Origin: Rikenellaceae bacterium | GTDB taxonomy: Bacteria > Bacteroidota > Bacteroidia > Bacteroidales > Rikenellaceae | NCBI GenBank assembly: GCA_015060075.1 | Contig: SUZE01000009.1 | Coordinates: forward strand, 1-64,000 | Direction: 5' to 3' | Length of the DNA: 64,000 bases | Part shown: positions 17,623 to 25,759 of the stretch, in pieces | How positions within the stretch are numbered: position 1 is the first letter of the stretch | Layout of the letters: the number at the start of each line of letters is the position of its first letter | Notes under the pieces: model-generated | Seen by the model: only the letters and a program-made list of their open reading frames with translations | What the model was told of the DNA's origin: nothing | The model's database searches: none | Program-made: the position numbers and the translations under genes

Positions 17623-18873
17623 TTATAAAATTTTAATAAGTTTTTCCAATGCTATCCCTCGTGAGCCTTTCAGCAATATAAGGCTGTTGCTTATTGGGTT
17701 GTTGTCGAGTGCAGTCAATGCTTCGGCGGTTGTAGGGTAGAGGGCGTAGTCGGCTTGCAACTCCTCGCCAATCGCCATAAATGCCTTTGCAAACTCGTTG
17801 CCCACCAAAATTATGCGCCCCGCCACTCCGTCTGCCTTGCAGAGAATGGTACGGTGAGCCTCCTCACTCCACTCGCCAAGTTCGAGCATATCGCCCAAAA
17901 TCAGTACCTTATGCTCCGCCTCCATTGTGGCGATATTGTCCAACGCTACCTCCATACTCGAAGGGTTTGCGTTGTAGCAATCCACCACCAAACTATTGCG
18001 CTCGGTCTTGACCGCTTGTGACCGGTTGTTATCGGGCGTGAACGATAGTATAGCCTCGGCAATGCGCTCGTCTGCAACCCCGAAGTAGCGACCTACCTCT
18101 ACCGCAGCCGCAATGTTGTAGCGGTTGTAATCTCCCGTAAGGTTACTTCTGAAACCCTCGCCAATCGAGCGCGAGTAGTACTCAACTGCCAAATCCTCCC
18201 TCGCAGCAGCCATCTCGCACAACACCTCGTCTTCCTGTGGTACAAAGGCACGACCGCCATTCTCGTTGAGAAAGTCGAACAGTTCGCCCTTGCCCTTGCG
18301 GATGCCCTCTGCTCCCCCGAAACCCTCCAAATGTGAAAGCCCGATATTTGTTAAAATGCCGTAGTTCGGCTCGGCTATTGAGCAGAGCAGAGCAATCTCG
18401 CCCTGCGCACTTGCGCCCATCTCCACTACGCCAAACTCCGTTTCGGCACTCATCGAAAGTAGCGTCAAAGGTACGCCGATATGGTTGTTGAGGTTGCCCT
18501 TGGTAGTCGAAACTTCGAACTTCTCCGCCAAAACTCGTGATACCAACTCCTTTGTTGTGGTCTTGCCGTTGCTGCCTGCAATGGCTATTATCGGAATAGC
18601 CAAATGGCGGCGATGCTCCTGCGCCAACGCCTGTAATGCCTGCAATGTATCCTCCACAAGCAGTAGTCGTTCGGCGTATTGAGGGTTGTTGTTGAGAATC
18701 TCCTCACGGTCAATAACGGCAGCCGTAGCACCCTGCTCCAACGCCTGCACAGCGTAGTCGTTGCCATCGAACGATGCACCGTGCAGTGCAAAAAAGAGCG
18801 CACCGACCTCGATTTTTCGAGAGTCGGTAGTTACGCCTGTTGAATTTATAAAATGTTGATATAATTTCTCCAA
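17623..18873 (-). CDS. murF: UDP-MurNAc-tripeptide--D-Ala-D-Ala ligase
   Basis: A 416-residue Mur ligase adding D-Ala-D-Ala to the peptidoglycan precursor. The ATP loop GSNGKTTTKELV is seen, as are VVEMGASAQGEI, the TNIGLSHLEGFG block and DCYNANPSSMEVAL in the C-terminal domain. The start codon is TTG (complement of 18871-18873): reading upstream in frame, a stop is reached with no ATG. A CTAATGG heptamer array lies only 10 bp before this start. Slightly shorter than E. coli MurF (452) but complete in motifs. Confidence 0.92.
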   Translation of the reverse strand: MEKLYQHFINSTGVTTDSRKIEVGALFFALHGASFDGNDYAVQALEQGATAAVIDREEILNNNPQYAERLLLVEDTLQALQALAQEHRRHLAIPIIAIAGSNGKTTTKELVSRVLAEKFEVSTTKGNLNNHIGVPLTLLSMSAETEFGVVEMGASAQGEIALLCSIAEPNYGILTNIGLSHLEGFGGAEGIRKGKGELFDFLNENGGRAFVPQEDEVLCEMAAAREDLAVEYYSRSIGEGFRSNLTGDYNRYNIAAAVEVGRYFGVADERIAEAILSFTPDNNRSQAVKTERNSLVVDCYNANPSSMEVALDNIATMEAEHKVLILGDMLELGEWSEEAHRTILCKADGVAGRIILVGNEFAKAFMAIGEELQADYALYPTTAEALTALDNNPISNSLILLKGSRGIALEKLIKIL

Positions 18874-18882
18874 AATAAATAA

Positions 18883-18914
18883 GCTAATGGCTAATGGCCA
18901 ATGGCTAATAGCCC
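18883..18914. repeat. CTAATGG heptamer array
   Basis: GCTAATGGCTAATGGCCAATGGCTAATAG: four 7-bp units between the manC-like gene stop and the TTG start of murF. Confidence 0.8.
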
Positions 18915-18918
18915 ATTA

Positions 18919-19998
18919 TTATATGTGCTTCTCTCCCGTGTTGTACTTCACCTCATCGATATACTTCTTGATGTTTTGCTCCTCGGCACGAGGGCAGATG
19001 AGGAGTACATCTTCGGTATCGACTACGATATAATCTCGTAAACCATTGATTACTGCCACCTTGCCTTTTGGTAACGATACCATTGAGGAGCGAGTGTTGT
19101 AGGTGTAGCACCCCTCGGAAGGTTTTACATTGGCATATTTATCCTTGCGTGAAAGTTGGTACAACGAGCCCCAGGTGCCGACATCGCTCCAACCGAAATC
19201 CCCACAGCGAACATATACATTATCCGCCTTCTCCATTACGCCGTAGTCGATGGATATGGCACGGCATTGTGAAAATACCTGCTCTATCGCCTTTGCCTCC
19301 TCTGCGGTACCGAATTTGTCGGCTATCTCCTCGAAGAGAGCGTGATGCTCAGGCAAATGCTCTGCTACGGCATCTATGATGTCACCGACTTTCCATACGA
19401 AGATACCCGAGTTCCAGAAAAATTCGCCCGACTGAATAAATATCTGTGCCAACTCCAAATTTGGTTTCTCGGTGAAGCACTTCACACGCGAGATAGTGGC
19501 ATTGTCGCTCTTTTGAATGTAGCCATAGCCCGTTTCGGGGCGACTTGGAGTGATGCCTATCGTCATCAAAGCCTTGTTCTCGGTCGCAAATTCGATGGTG
19601 TCTTCCACGATGGAGTGGAACTCCGCCTCGTTCAGAATAAGGTGGTCGGCAGGCGTTACTATCATCATTGCATCGGGTGCAACCCTACGCAAGTGGTAGG
19701 CTGCATAGCAGATGCAAGGAGCTGTGTTGCGACCAATAGGCTCACACAAAACCTGCTCTGCCCGCAATTCGGGGATATGCTCCAACACCAAATCTTTGTA
19801 TCGGGCATTTGTTACCACGAGGAAATTCTCGTTAGGAACGAGGTGCGCAAATCGCTCGTAAGTCATTCGCAAGAAAGACTTTCCGGTATCGCAGATGTCG
19901 AGAAATTGCTTCGGCTTACTCTGACGGCTCTCTGGCCAAAAGCGAGTACCGGCACCACCCGCCATAATCACGCAGTAAAGAGGCTTTTTGTTGTTCAT
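18919..19998 (-). CDS. manC: Mannose-1-phosphate guanylyltransferase
   Basis: A 359-residue nucleotidyltransferase making GDP-mannose for surface polysaccharide. The signature VIMAGGAGTRFWPESRQSKPKQF is at the N-terminus, followed by LCEPIGRNTAPCICYA, VTPADHLI, and the product-binding EKPNLELAQ and FFWNSGIFVWK. It has no fused isomerase cupin domain, as in most Bacteroidetes versions. It is the first gene of the minus-strand run manC-murF-OPT-pepT, though arrays between the genes make a single operon uncertain. Confidence 0.92.
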   Translation of the reverse strand: MNNKKPLYCVIMAGGAGTRFWPESRQSKPKQFLDICDTGKSFLRMTYERFAHLVPNENFLVVTNARYKDLVLEHIPELRAEQVLCEPIGRNTAPCICYAAYHLRRVAPDAMMIVTPADHLILNEAEFHSIVEDTIEFATENKALMTIGITPSRPETGYGYIQKSDNATISRVKCFTEKPNLELAQIFIQSGEFFWNSGIFVWKVGDIIDAVAEHLPEHHALFEEIADKFGTAEEAKAIEQVFSQCRAISIDYGVMEKADNVYVRCGDFGWSDVGTWGSLYQLSRKDKYANVKPSEGCYTYNTRSSMVSLPKGKVAVINGLRDYIVVDTEDVLLICPRAEEQNIKKYIDEVKYNTGEKHI

Positions 19999-20023
19999 AG
20001 CACAATAGTTCTAAATTATGTTA

Positions 20024-20031
20024 CAAATATA
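20024..20031 (-). promoter_or_regulatory. Putative -7 element for manC
   Basis: The minus strand reads TATATTTG, about 25 bp before the start codon. The -33 position falls in the CGGAAAA array. Confidence 0.4.
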
Positions 20032-20039
20032 CAAAATAA

Positions 20040-20098
20040 AACGGAAAACGGAAAACGGAAGACGGAAAACTTTTAATTTAGTGAGTAGTGAGTAGTTG
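20040..20098. repeat. CGGAAAA and GTGAGTA heptamer arrays
   Basis: Four CGGAAAA-type units (one CGGAAGA) followed by CTTTTAATTTA and then GTGAGTAGTGAGTAGTTGAAAA. The same GTGAGTA-to-GTTGAAAA module appears at 9757 and 60671. Confidence 0.85.
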
Positions 20099-20102
20099 AA
20101 AA

Positions 20103-20216
20103 CTTTCAGCGCTCCCCATAAAGCGACCAACGGGAGTGCCCCCATAAAGGGCGGAACGCCCGCCCCCATAAAGCAGTCGTAGACTGCGCCCCCAGAAATG
20201 TTGCGCCTTGACAAGT
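20103..20216. repeat. Alternating GCCCCCATAAAG units and variable palindromes
   Basis: Four units (GCTCCCCATAAAG, GCCCCCATAAAG, GCCCCCATAAAG, GCCCCCAGAAA at 20111, 20138, 20162, 20188) are spaced 24-27 bp apart. The intervening 11-14 bp differ: CGACCAACGGGAGT, GGCGGAACGCC and CAGTCGTAGACTG; the last two are perfect small hairpins. The locus opens with CTTTCAGC and closes with TTGCGCCTTGACAAG. Related loci lie at about 40703 and 60689. Confidence 0.85.
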
Positions 20217-20250
20217 TTAAGAGTTCGGAAAAGTGAAAACTAATTCTTAA

Positions 20251-20282
20251 TTTGAAAAACTGTAAGTTTTTTATTATCTTTG
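20251..20282 (+). promoter_or_regulatory. Promoter of pssA
   Basis: TTTG at 20251 and TATCTTTG at 20275, spaced 20 bp, match the Bacteroidetes -33/-7 consensus. A start near 20289 would leave a leader of about 14 nt before the ATG at 20303. Confidence 0.75.
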
Positions 20283-20302
20283 CCCGATAAACTGTGCGTA
20301 TT

Positions 20303-21019
20303 ATGAAGATTAGACTCTTTACTATACCGAATTGTATCACACTCTGCAATCTGCTGTGTGGTATTGGTTCGATAGTTTGTTCGTTGGTTTACAACGATTT
20401 ACAGTTGGCTTTTGCCCTTGTTGTAGCATCTGCCGTATTCGATTTTTGCGATGGCTTTGCTGCCCGCCTCTTGAAACAATACTCTGCCGTGGGCGTGCAA
20501 CTCGACTCGCTTGCCGATATGGTTTCGTTTGGTGTTGCCCCTGCAATAGCGATGTCGGTAGTTTGTGGTCAGATGCCATCGGCATTCGGCTTGAACGACA
20601 CTTGGAGCGAGGTGTTGTGCTATATCCCGTTGGTGGTTGCGTTGTTGTCGGCACTGCGTTTAGCAAAGTTCAATGTCGATGACTCGCAGAAGGAGGAATT
20701 CGAGGGGTTGCCAACACCGGCTTCGGCAATACTACTCCTCTCGTTGGCTGCCTTGTGCGAGCGATATTCGCTGACAATTGAGTTGGAGTGGTTGGTGCTT
20801 ATCTCGGTAATAGTGGCAATGTTGCTTGTTTCGCCTGTGAGAATGTTCTCGCTCAAATTTCACGAATGGGGATTGGGTAGTACCGATAACAAGATTCGTT
20901 ACGCCTTTCTGCTTACATCGTGCTTGCTGATTTGTCTGCTCCGATTATACGCAATTCCGCTAATTATCGTTCTATATATTGTGGTTTCGGCAATCCGTTG
21001 GATATTTCAAAAAAGATAA
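20303..21019 (+). CDS. pssA: CDP-diacylglycerol--serine O-phosphatidyltransferase
   Basis: A 238-residue membrane enzyme making phosphatidylserine, the precursor of phosphatidylethanolamine. The CDP-alcohol phosphatidyltransferase motif is visible in FDFCDGFAARLLKQYSAVG followed by QLDSLADMVSFG (DGxxAR...GxxxDxxxD). About six to seven membrane segments. The ATG at 20303 (MKIRLFTIPN) is preferred over the GTG used in the ORF track because it follows the promoter leader. The next gene follows 3 bp after the stop. Confidence 0.92.
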   Translation: MKIRLFTIPNCITLCNLLCGIGSIVCSLVYNDLQLAFALVVASAVFDFCDGFAARLLKQYSAVGVQLDSLADMVSFGVAPAIAMSVVCGQMPSAFGLNDTWSEVLCYIPLVVALLSALRLAKFNVDDSQKEEFEGLPTPASAILLLSLAALCERYSLTIELEWLVLISVIVAMLLVSPVRMFSLKFHEWGLGSTDNKIRYAFLLTSCLLICLLRLYAIPLIIVLYIVVSAIRWIFQKR

Positions 21020-21022
21020 CGA

Positions 21023-23209
21023 ATGGCGTTGAGTTGGGCGAGAATATGGCAAGTAGTGCTGACCGTTGCATTTGTGGTGGTTAGTGCTGTTGGCTATGCG
21101 CAAGTTGATGCAAGCGCATTGATGCGTGCCCAACGACAAGGACAGCAGGGGTTAGGACCGAATGGCATGGGAGGCTATGGTCAAAATCCATACAATACGG
21201 GACAGCAGGGAACCGATGGTCAGCAGGTCGATGAAAACGGCAATCCGATAAATGGTGAAAATACCGACTCAACGAAGAAAAAACGCCCACGCAAGCCGTT
21301 GGAGTCCTACTTTTTTAGCGATTCTATTCGTGCTTTGCGCAACTTTATGTGGCATATCGACCGTGACTACAATACGGTGAAGGTGGAACCTATCGACACC
21401 ACGTTGAATGTGTGGCGCCTGGACTATCCTCACTACCATAAACGCCTCGGCAATAACTCGGTTGGAGGTCTTGGTCAGGCATCTACCGAGGTGAACTACT
21501 TTGAGCGCACTCGTTCACGAGAGTTTACATTCTCACAACCTTACGATGCCTACACCTATAATACCGAAAATGTGCCGTTCTATAACATGAAACACCCGTA
21601 TATCTGGATGACCTATTTGGAGTCGGGACAGAAGCGTTATCGTGAGGAGCATTTCGAGATTATGGCATCGCAGAATATCAACCCTTCGACCTCGGTGTCA
21701 TTGAATTTCCGTTCTCGTGGCTCACGCAGTAAGTACGATGTATCGCGAGTGAAGAATAAGAATTTTGCGGGTACATTTGCCCATACAGGTCGTCGTTACT
21801 CGGTACATGCAGGATATACCTACAACAAAATCGAACAGCAGGAGAGTGGTGGTGTTGTAGGTGATTGGGCAATTACCGATACGGTTTTTGAAATGCCTTC
21901 GGGTGTGCCGATGCGTTTGGCAGGAGCCGAGGCGAAAAATACCTACCGTAACCATGCCTTCTTTATCAAACAATCCATCGGTATTCCGTTTGTGCGTATG
22001 ACCGAGCGAGATTTCTCGATGGCGGACCTCCCTGCGATATATGTCGGACATACATTCGAATATAATGTTTGGGATAAGGTCTATACCGACAAGTATGCAA
22101 CCTACAAAGATGAGCGATACTCCCGTAATCCGAACGGAACGTTCAATTCGCATGTCGATACCTACTACAAGGATTGGTTCTACAACCCTGAAAAGACACG
22201 AGATTCGACCTACGAGCGAATTATTACCAACCGTTTCTTCGTGCAGGCACAGCCTTGGGATAGAAATGGTGCGGTGGGAACACTCGATGGAGGTGTCGGT
22301 ATAGATGTCCACACTTACTCACAGTTTGCGCAGGAGGATTACCTTTCGGGCAAGCTCAATAAGGTGAATAAGACGGCTTGGTTCGCCTACGCAGGTGTGC
22401 AGGGTAAGATTCGTAAGTATGCCGATTGGGGTGCTAACTTCAAGATATACCCTTCGGGTTATCGTGGGGGAGATTACGAAATTTCGGCACGAGCATCGTT
22501 GAGCGCCTTTATCAAGAAGAAACCTCTGACTTTGTCGGGCTCATTCTCCGAGTCGATGACCTCTCCATCGTATTGGCAGAATACGTGGAATTCAAATCAC
22601 TATCGCTGGAATAACGATTTTAAGAAGGAGGGTGAGACTCGCTTTAATATCTCGTTTACGGTGCCTGACTACGGCGTTGAGTTGGGGTTTTGGCAGAGCA
22701 TTTTGCGTAATAAGATATACTATGGCGCAGACTGTATGCCAAAACAACATAATGGTACGGTGAGTGTTACAAGTATCTATGCGCAGAAGGATTTTAGTTT
22801 CAAAGGGGTGCATCTCAACCACCGAGTATTGGTGCAACTAACCTCCAATCGTCATGTTGTACCTCTACCTTTGGTATCGACCTTCCTCTCGTACTACTAC
22901 GAATTTTGGGTTAAACGAGATGTGTTGCGTTTGCAGGTCGGTATCGATGGTCGATTTAATACACGCTACTATGCACAAGGCTACAACCCTGCATTGTCGG
23001 TATTCTACAATCAGAACGAAACCGAAATCGGTAACTATCCATATCTTGATGCCTTTATCTCGGCAAAGTGGAAGCGTATGCGTATCTTGTTGAAATACCA
23101 GCATTGGAACAATAACCTCTTCGGCAATAACGAGTACTTTGCTGTGGCTCGCTACCCACTCAATCCTGGAATGTTCAAGTTCGGTATTTCGTGGACATTC
23201 TACGACTAA
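21023..23209 (+). CDS. Putative outer-membrane porin (Porin_10-like)
   Basis: A 728-residue protein with a signal peptide (cut near GYAQ), a Gly/Gln/Asn-rich linker (residues 35-85), then a long region of alternating amphipathic beta strands and a C-terminal FKFGISWTFYD ending in the aromatic pattern of outer-membrane barrels. This fits the Bacteroidetes putative porin family. The family is usually found as a single chromosomal gene; the cargo is unknown. It is packed directly behind pssA, so both products are envelope-related. Confidence 0.85.
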   Translation: MALSWARIWQVVLTVAFVVVSAVGYAQVDASALMRAQRQGQQGLGPNGMGGYGQNPYNTGQQGTDGQQVDENGNPINGENTDSTKKKRPRKPLESYFFSDSIRALRNFMWHIDRDYNTVKVEPIDTTLNVWRLDYPHYHKRLGNNSVGGLGQASTEVNYFERTRSREFTFSQPYDAYTYNTENVPFYNMKHPYIWMTYLESGQKRYREEHFEIMASQNINPSTSVSLNFRSRGSRSKYDVSRVKNKNFAGTFAHTGRRYSVHAGYTYNKIEQQESGGVVGDWAITDTVFEMPSGVPMRLAGAEAKNTYRNHAFFIKQSIGIPFVRMTERDFSMADLPAIYVGHTFEYNVWDKVYTDKYATYKDERYSRNPNGTFNSHVDTYYKDWFYNPEKTRDSTYERIITNRFFVQAQPWDRNGAVGTLDGGVGIDVHTYSQFAQEDYLSGKLNKVNKTAWFAYAGVQGKIRKYADWGANFKIYPSGYRGGDYEISARASLSAFIKKKPLTLSGSFSESMTSPSYWQNTWNSNHYRWNNDFKKEGETRFNISFTVPDYGVELGFWQSILRNKIYYGADCMPKQHNGTVSVTSIYAQKDFSFKGVHLNHRVLVQLTSNRHVVPLPLVSTFLSYYYEFWVKRDVLRLQVGIDGRFNTRYYAQGYNPALSVFYNQNETEIGNYPYLDAFISAKWKRMRILLKYQHWNNNLFGNNEYFAVARYPLNPGMFKFGISWTFYD

Positions 23210-23218
23210 AAAATGCTT

Positions 23219-23254
23219 TTAGCCATTAGCCATTAGCTTTTTAATTGAGAATTG
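23219..23254. repeat. TTAGCCA and TTGAGAA heptamer arrays
   Basis: TTAGCCATTAGCCATTAGC and then TTGAGAATTGA. The final TTG of the second module is the apparent start codon of the following lytic transglycosylase gene. Confidence 0.8.
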
Positions 23255-23932
23255 AAGACTAAGTATTACATAGTTCCTTTACTCTTTGTTGCAATTGCAA
23301 CGGTACTCTCCGTTGTTGCGATAGATAAGGTGATGCATCGTACTACTCAGCAAGCGAGTATTGAGGTTGCTGAGGTGGAACAACACCTAATCTCTCCCTA
23401 CGATAAGATGTTTCAAGATGTGGGCAAGGAGTATGGCATAGATTGGTTGCTATTGTCTGCCATTGCTTGTGCAGAGTCGGAGTTCCGATTCGATGCAGTG
23501 TCGAGGGCTGGGGCTGTCGGACTGATGCAGATTATGCCTGTAACAGCAAAGAGTATGGGTTACGAGCGAGAACAACTCTTCAATGCCGAAATCTCGGCAG
23601 AGGTTGCAGCGAAACTGCTGCACGAAAATAATAAGATGCTCCATTTGCCACGCAATTTCGACAAGGAAGAGCGTTTGAAGTTTATTCTTGCTTGTTATAA
23701 TGCCGGATACTCCCGTATTGCCGATGCAAGGCGCTTGGCGCACTATTATGAGGACAATGCGGATAAATGGAGTGTAGTAGCGACATATTTGACGCTACTC
23801 TCCGAGCCTGAATACGCTGAACATGAGGTTGTGCAGTCGGGAGAGTTTTATGGCAGTGGTGAAACAATCGACTATGTCAATAAGGTCTTACATATATATA
23901 GATTGTATTGCAGTCGTATAGTGTTATTATAA
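23252..23932 (+). CDS. Lytic transglycosylase (SLT domain, MltF-like)
   Basis: A 226-residue protein with an N-terminal membrane anchor (KTKYYIVPLLFVAIATVLSVVAI) and a goose-lysozyme-like SLT domain: LLLSAIACAESEFRFDAVS holds the catalytic Glu, followed by GAVGLMQIMPVTA and the ACYNAGYSRI block. It would cleave peptidoglycan strands to 1,6-anhydro products. The only plausible start is TTG at 23252, within a heptamer array. A strong terminator overlaps the stop codon. Confidence 0.87.
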   Translation: MKTKYYIVPLLFVAIATVLSVVAIDKVMHRTTQQASIEVAEVEQHLISPYDKMFQDVGKEYGIDWLLLSAIACAESEFRFDAVSRAGAVGLMQIMPVTAKSMGYEREQLFNAEISAEVAAKLLHENNKMLHLPRNFDKEERLKFILACYNAGYSRIADARRLAHYYEDNADKWSVVATYLTLLSEPEYAEHEVVQSGEFYGSGETIDYVNKVLHIYRLYCSRIVLL

Positions 23933-23969
23933 CATAAGAGAGCCGAACTGAATTCGGCTCTCTTATGTT
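23931..23969. terminator. Bidirectional terminator
   Basis: AACATAAGAGAGCCGAA ... TTCGGCTCTCTTATGTT is a perfect 17-bp stem with a 5-base loop, between convergent genes and overlapping the upstream stop codon. Confidence 0.92.
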
Positions 23970-23982
23970 ATTATTATGGAGT

Positions 23983-24939
23983 CTACTTTTTTTCTACTTC
24001 CAACTTCTTTGCTACGGCAGCCAGCATATCGTCTGTCATTGATGATATATCCCATTGCGGTTTCCAGCCCCACTCCTCACGAGCGCACGAATCGTCGAGT
24101 TGGTTTGGCCAACTATTGGCAATAGACTCCTTTACGGGGTCAATGTCGTAACTCATCTCGAAATTTGGCATACGCTTGCGAATCTCGGCTGCAAGAATGT
24201 CGGGTGTGAAACTCATTGAAGCGACATTGAACGAGTTGCGGTGCTTCAATTTGAAAGGGTCCGCCTCCATCAACTCCACAATCGAACGCAATGCATCGGG
24301 CATATATATCATATCCATATATACATCGTGCGGTACGGCGCAGGTGTAACGACCATTTCGTATAGCTTCGTAGTATATCTCTACGGCATAGTCGGTAGTA
24401 CCTCCACCGGGCAATGTCTTGTTAGATATAATACCCGGAAAACGAATTGAGCGAGTGTCGATACCATATTTCTGGTGGTAGTAGTTTGAGAGTAGCTCGC
24501 CTGTAACTTTGCAGATACCGTAGATTGTGGTAGGCTGCATAATCGTATCTTGCGGAGTCATATCCTTTGGTGATGTCGGACCGAAAGCACCGATTGACGA
24601 TGGTGTAAATACTGCGCAGTGGTGCTGACGAGCAACCTCTAATGAGTTGAATAGTGCATTCATGTTGATATTCCACGCCATTTGAGGGTTGCGCTCACCA
24701 ACGGCAGATAGCAATGCAACGAGGTTGAAGATGGTGTCGATATTGTGGCGGGCCACAGCCGAAGCCATATTTGTAGGGTTGAGGGCATCAAGTACCTCGA
24801 AAGGTCCATCATCAGCCAACCCTTTGCACTCACGAACATCGGTTGCAACGACATTGTCGTTACCATAGATAGAGCGCAGGTAAGGCACGAGTTCCGAACC
24901 AATCTGACCACCTGCACCAACGATAAGAATCTTTTTCAT
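23983..24939 (-). CDS. SDR-type L-threonine 3-dehydrogenase-like protein
   Basis: The start is the ATG of MKKILIVGAGGQIGSELV (24939); the ORF-track extension of 27 residues is leader. The 318-residue extended short-chain dehydrogenase has a Rossmann motif GAGGQIG, the substrate Ser-Ser of TPSSIGAFGP and the catalytic YGICK. The sequence PTTIYGICKVTGELL and PGIISNKTLPGGGTTDYAVEI are typical of the NAD-dependent threonine dehydrogenases of the epimerase family, which convert threonine to 2-amino-3-ketobutyrate. No ligase gene (kbl) is next to it. A generic nucleotide-sugar epimerase is less likely. Confidence 0.85.
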   Translation of the reverse strand: MKKILIVGAGGQIGSELVPYLRSIYGNDNVVATDVRECKGLADDGPFEVLDALNPTNMASAVARHNIDTIFNLVALLSAVGERNPQMAWNINMNALFNSLEVARQHHCAVFTPSSIGAFGPTSPKDMTPQDTIMQPTTIYGICKVTGELLSNYYHQKYGIDTRSIRFPGIISNKTLPGGGTTDYAVEIYYEAIRNGRYTCAVPHDVYMDMIYMPDALRSIVELMEADPFKLKHRNSFNVASMSFTPDILAAEIRKRMPNFEMSYDIDPVKESIANSWPNQLDDSCAREEWGWKPQWDISSMTDDMLAAVAKKLEVEKK

Positions 24940-24999
24940 TCTGTTTAGAATAGTTTTAGTTGCCACTACAAAGGTAGTAAAATAATTGACAAATGACGA

Positions 25000-25017
25000 G
25001 TTGATAATTGATAATTG
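25000..25017. repeat. TTGATAA heptamer pair
   Basis: GTTGATAATTGATAATTGCAAC, two 7-bp units with flanking GTTG/CAAC inverted ends, between the threonine dehydrogenase-like gene and the tRNA promoter. Confidence 0.6.
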
Positions 25018-25068
25018 CAACTATTTTTTGTGGAAAATGCAGAATTTTGCAGATTTTTTGCAGAAAAA

Positions 25069-25099
25069 TTTGCAGATTAAAAATTTTGCGCTACCTTTG
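25069..25099 (+). promoter_or_regulatory. Promoter of tRNA-Glu
   Basis: TTTG at 25069 and TACCTTTG at 25092, spaced 19 bp, give a near-consensus Bacteroidetes promoter. Transcription would start near 25106, about 12 nt before the mature tRNA. Confidence 0.75.
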
Positions 25100-25117
25100 C
25101 ACTCGCAATACAGCAAT

Positions 25118-25189
25118 GGTGGATTCATCTAAGGGCTAGGATACCTGCCTCTCACGCAGGACATAGGGGTTCGAATCCCCTATCCACTA
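25118..25189 (+). tRNA. tRNA-Glu (anticodon CTC)
   Basis: Cloverleaf: acceptor GGTGGAT with ATCCACT (first pair G-U), D arm ATC...GAT, anticodon stem CCTGC/GCAGG with loop CTCTCAC giving anticodon CTC for codon GAG, T arm AGGGG-TTCGAAT-CCCCT, discriminator A. CCA is not encoded. It has its own promoter and terminator. The 3' part is repeated in altered form 331 bp downstream. Confidence 0.93.
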
Positions 25190-25196
25190 CAAAACA

Positions 25197-25229
25197 AAGC
25201 GGTTGAGCATTCAACCGCTTTTTCTTTTT
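25197..25229 (+). terminator. tRNA-Glu terminator
   Basis: AGCGGTTGA-GCAT-TCAACCGCT stem followed by TTTTCTTTTT. Confidence 0.88.
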
Positions 25230-25281
25230 CGTGTATAGGGAATTCGGTCAGCGTGTGGCGCCTCGGCTGACTTGTCTTCGC

Positions 25282-25389
25282 AAGGCGGTATTGCTGTCGC
25301 AATTACTTGTCTTTGTTAAACGATTGTCTTTGAAAATAAATTTTCAGACATCGTTCGCCAAACCCAACAATCTTTGATTGTACCGCCTT
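25282..25389. repeat. Nested inverted repeats in the tRNA-flanked segment
   Basis: AAGGCGGTA (25282-25290) and TACCGCCTT (25381-25389) form a perfect 9-bp outer stem. It encloses ATTGCTGTCGCAAT, the longer AACGATTGTCTTTGAAAA ... TTTTCAGACATCGTT hairpin, and ACAATCTTTGATTGT. A multibranched fold is therefore possible. No protein frame here is credible. Whether it is transcribed is unknown. Confidence 0.6.
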
Positions 25390-25502
25390 TTGCTTGGTCT
25401 GCTCTCGGCTGCTGACGCCGTTCAAATCCCAAAATGAGAATATGCCCCGTGTCGAGCAGAGGGGAAAGGCGTTAAGCGTAGCGAGCAAAGCGAGCGCAGT
25501 AG

Positions 25503-25612
25503 CCAATCCCCTATCCACTACAAAGAAAGCAGTCTTCGGACTGCTTTTTCTTTTTCGTGTATCGGGTATTCGTTCAGCGTGTTGCACTTCGGCAGACTTA
25601 TCTTCGCTTGTT
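25503..25612 (+). pseudogene. tRNA-Glu 3'-end remnant with duplicated terminator region
   Basis: CCAATCCCCTATCCACTAC copies the T-arm and acceptor end of the tRNA, followed by a second terminator hairpin (AAGCAGTCTTCGGACTGCTT then TTTCTTTTT) and further matching downstream sequence (CGTGTAT.GGG.ATTCG.TCAGCGTGT). The 5' two thirds of a tRNA are missing, so this is not functional as a tRNA. It is offset 331 bp from the intact gene. Confidence 0.75.
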
Positions 25613-25698
25613 AAATATGCTGTGACGTTACGCAAGCCTAAAAGTAGCACTTATTATAAAACTTCTGGCAGACACATATCCCAAGACTATTGTGTAAA

Positions 25699-25731
25699 TT
25701 TTGTAAATGTGGAGTCTGTTCCTTATCTTTG
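25699..25731 (+). promoter_or_regulatory. Promoter of ccsBA
   Basis: TTTTG at 25699 and TATCTTTG at 25724, spaced 20 bp. A start near 25738 would leave a leader of about 22 nt. Confidence 0.75.
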
Positions 25732-25759
25732 TGGGAGCAGACTCTGTTTTATCGCAATT

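Noticed and set aside
20103-20216. CRISPR array
   Set aside because: Units are 12-13 bp and the variable parts 11-14 bp and palindromic, with no cas genes; too short and self-complementary for CRISPR.
25503-25522. Second functional tRNA-Glu
   Set aside because: Only the T-arm and acceptor 3' part are present; no D arm or anticodon arm precedes it.
25394-25759. 122-residue N-terminal extension of CcsBA in the ORF track
   Set aside because: It covers the tRNA remnant, a terminator and the promoter at 25699-25731; the ATG at 25760 follows that promoter.
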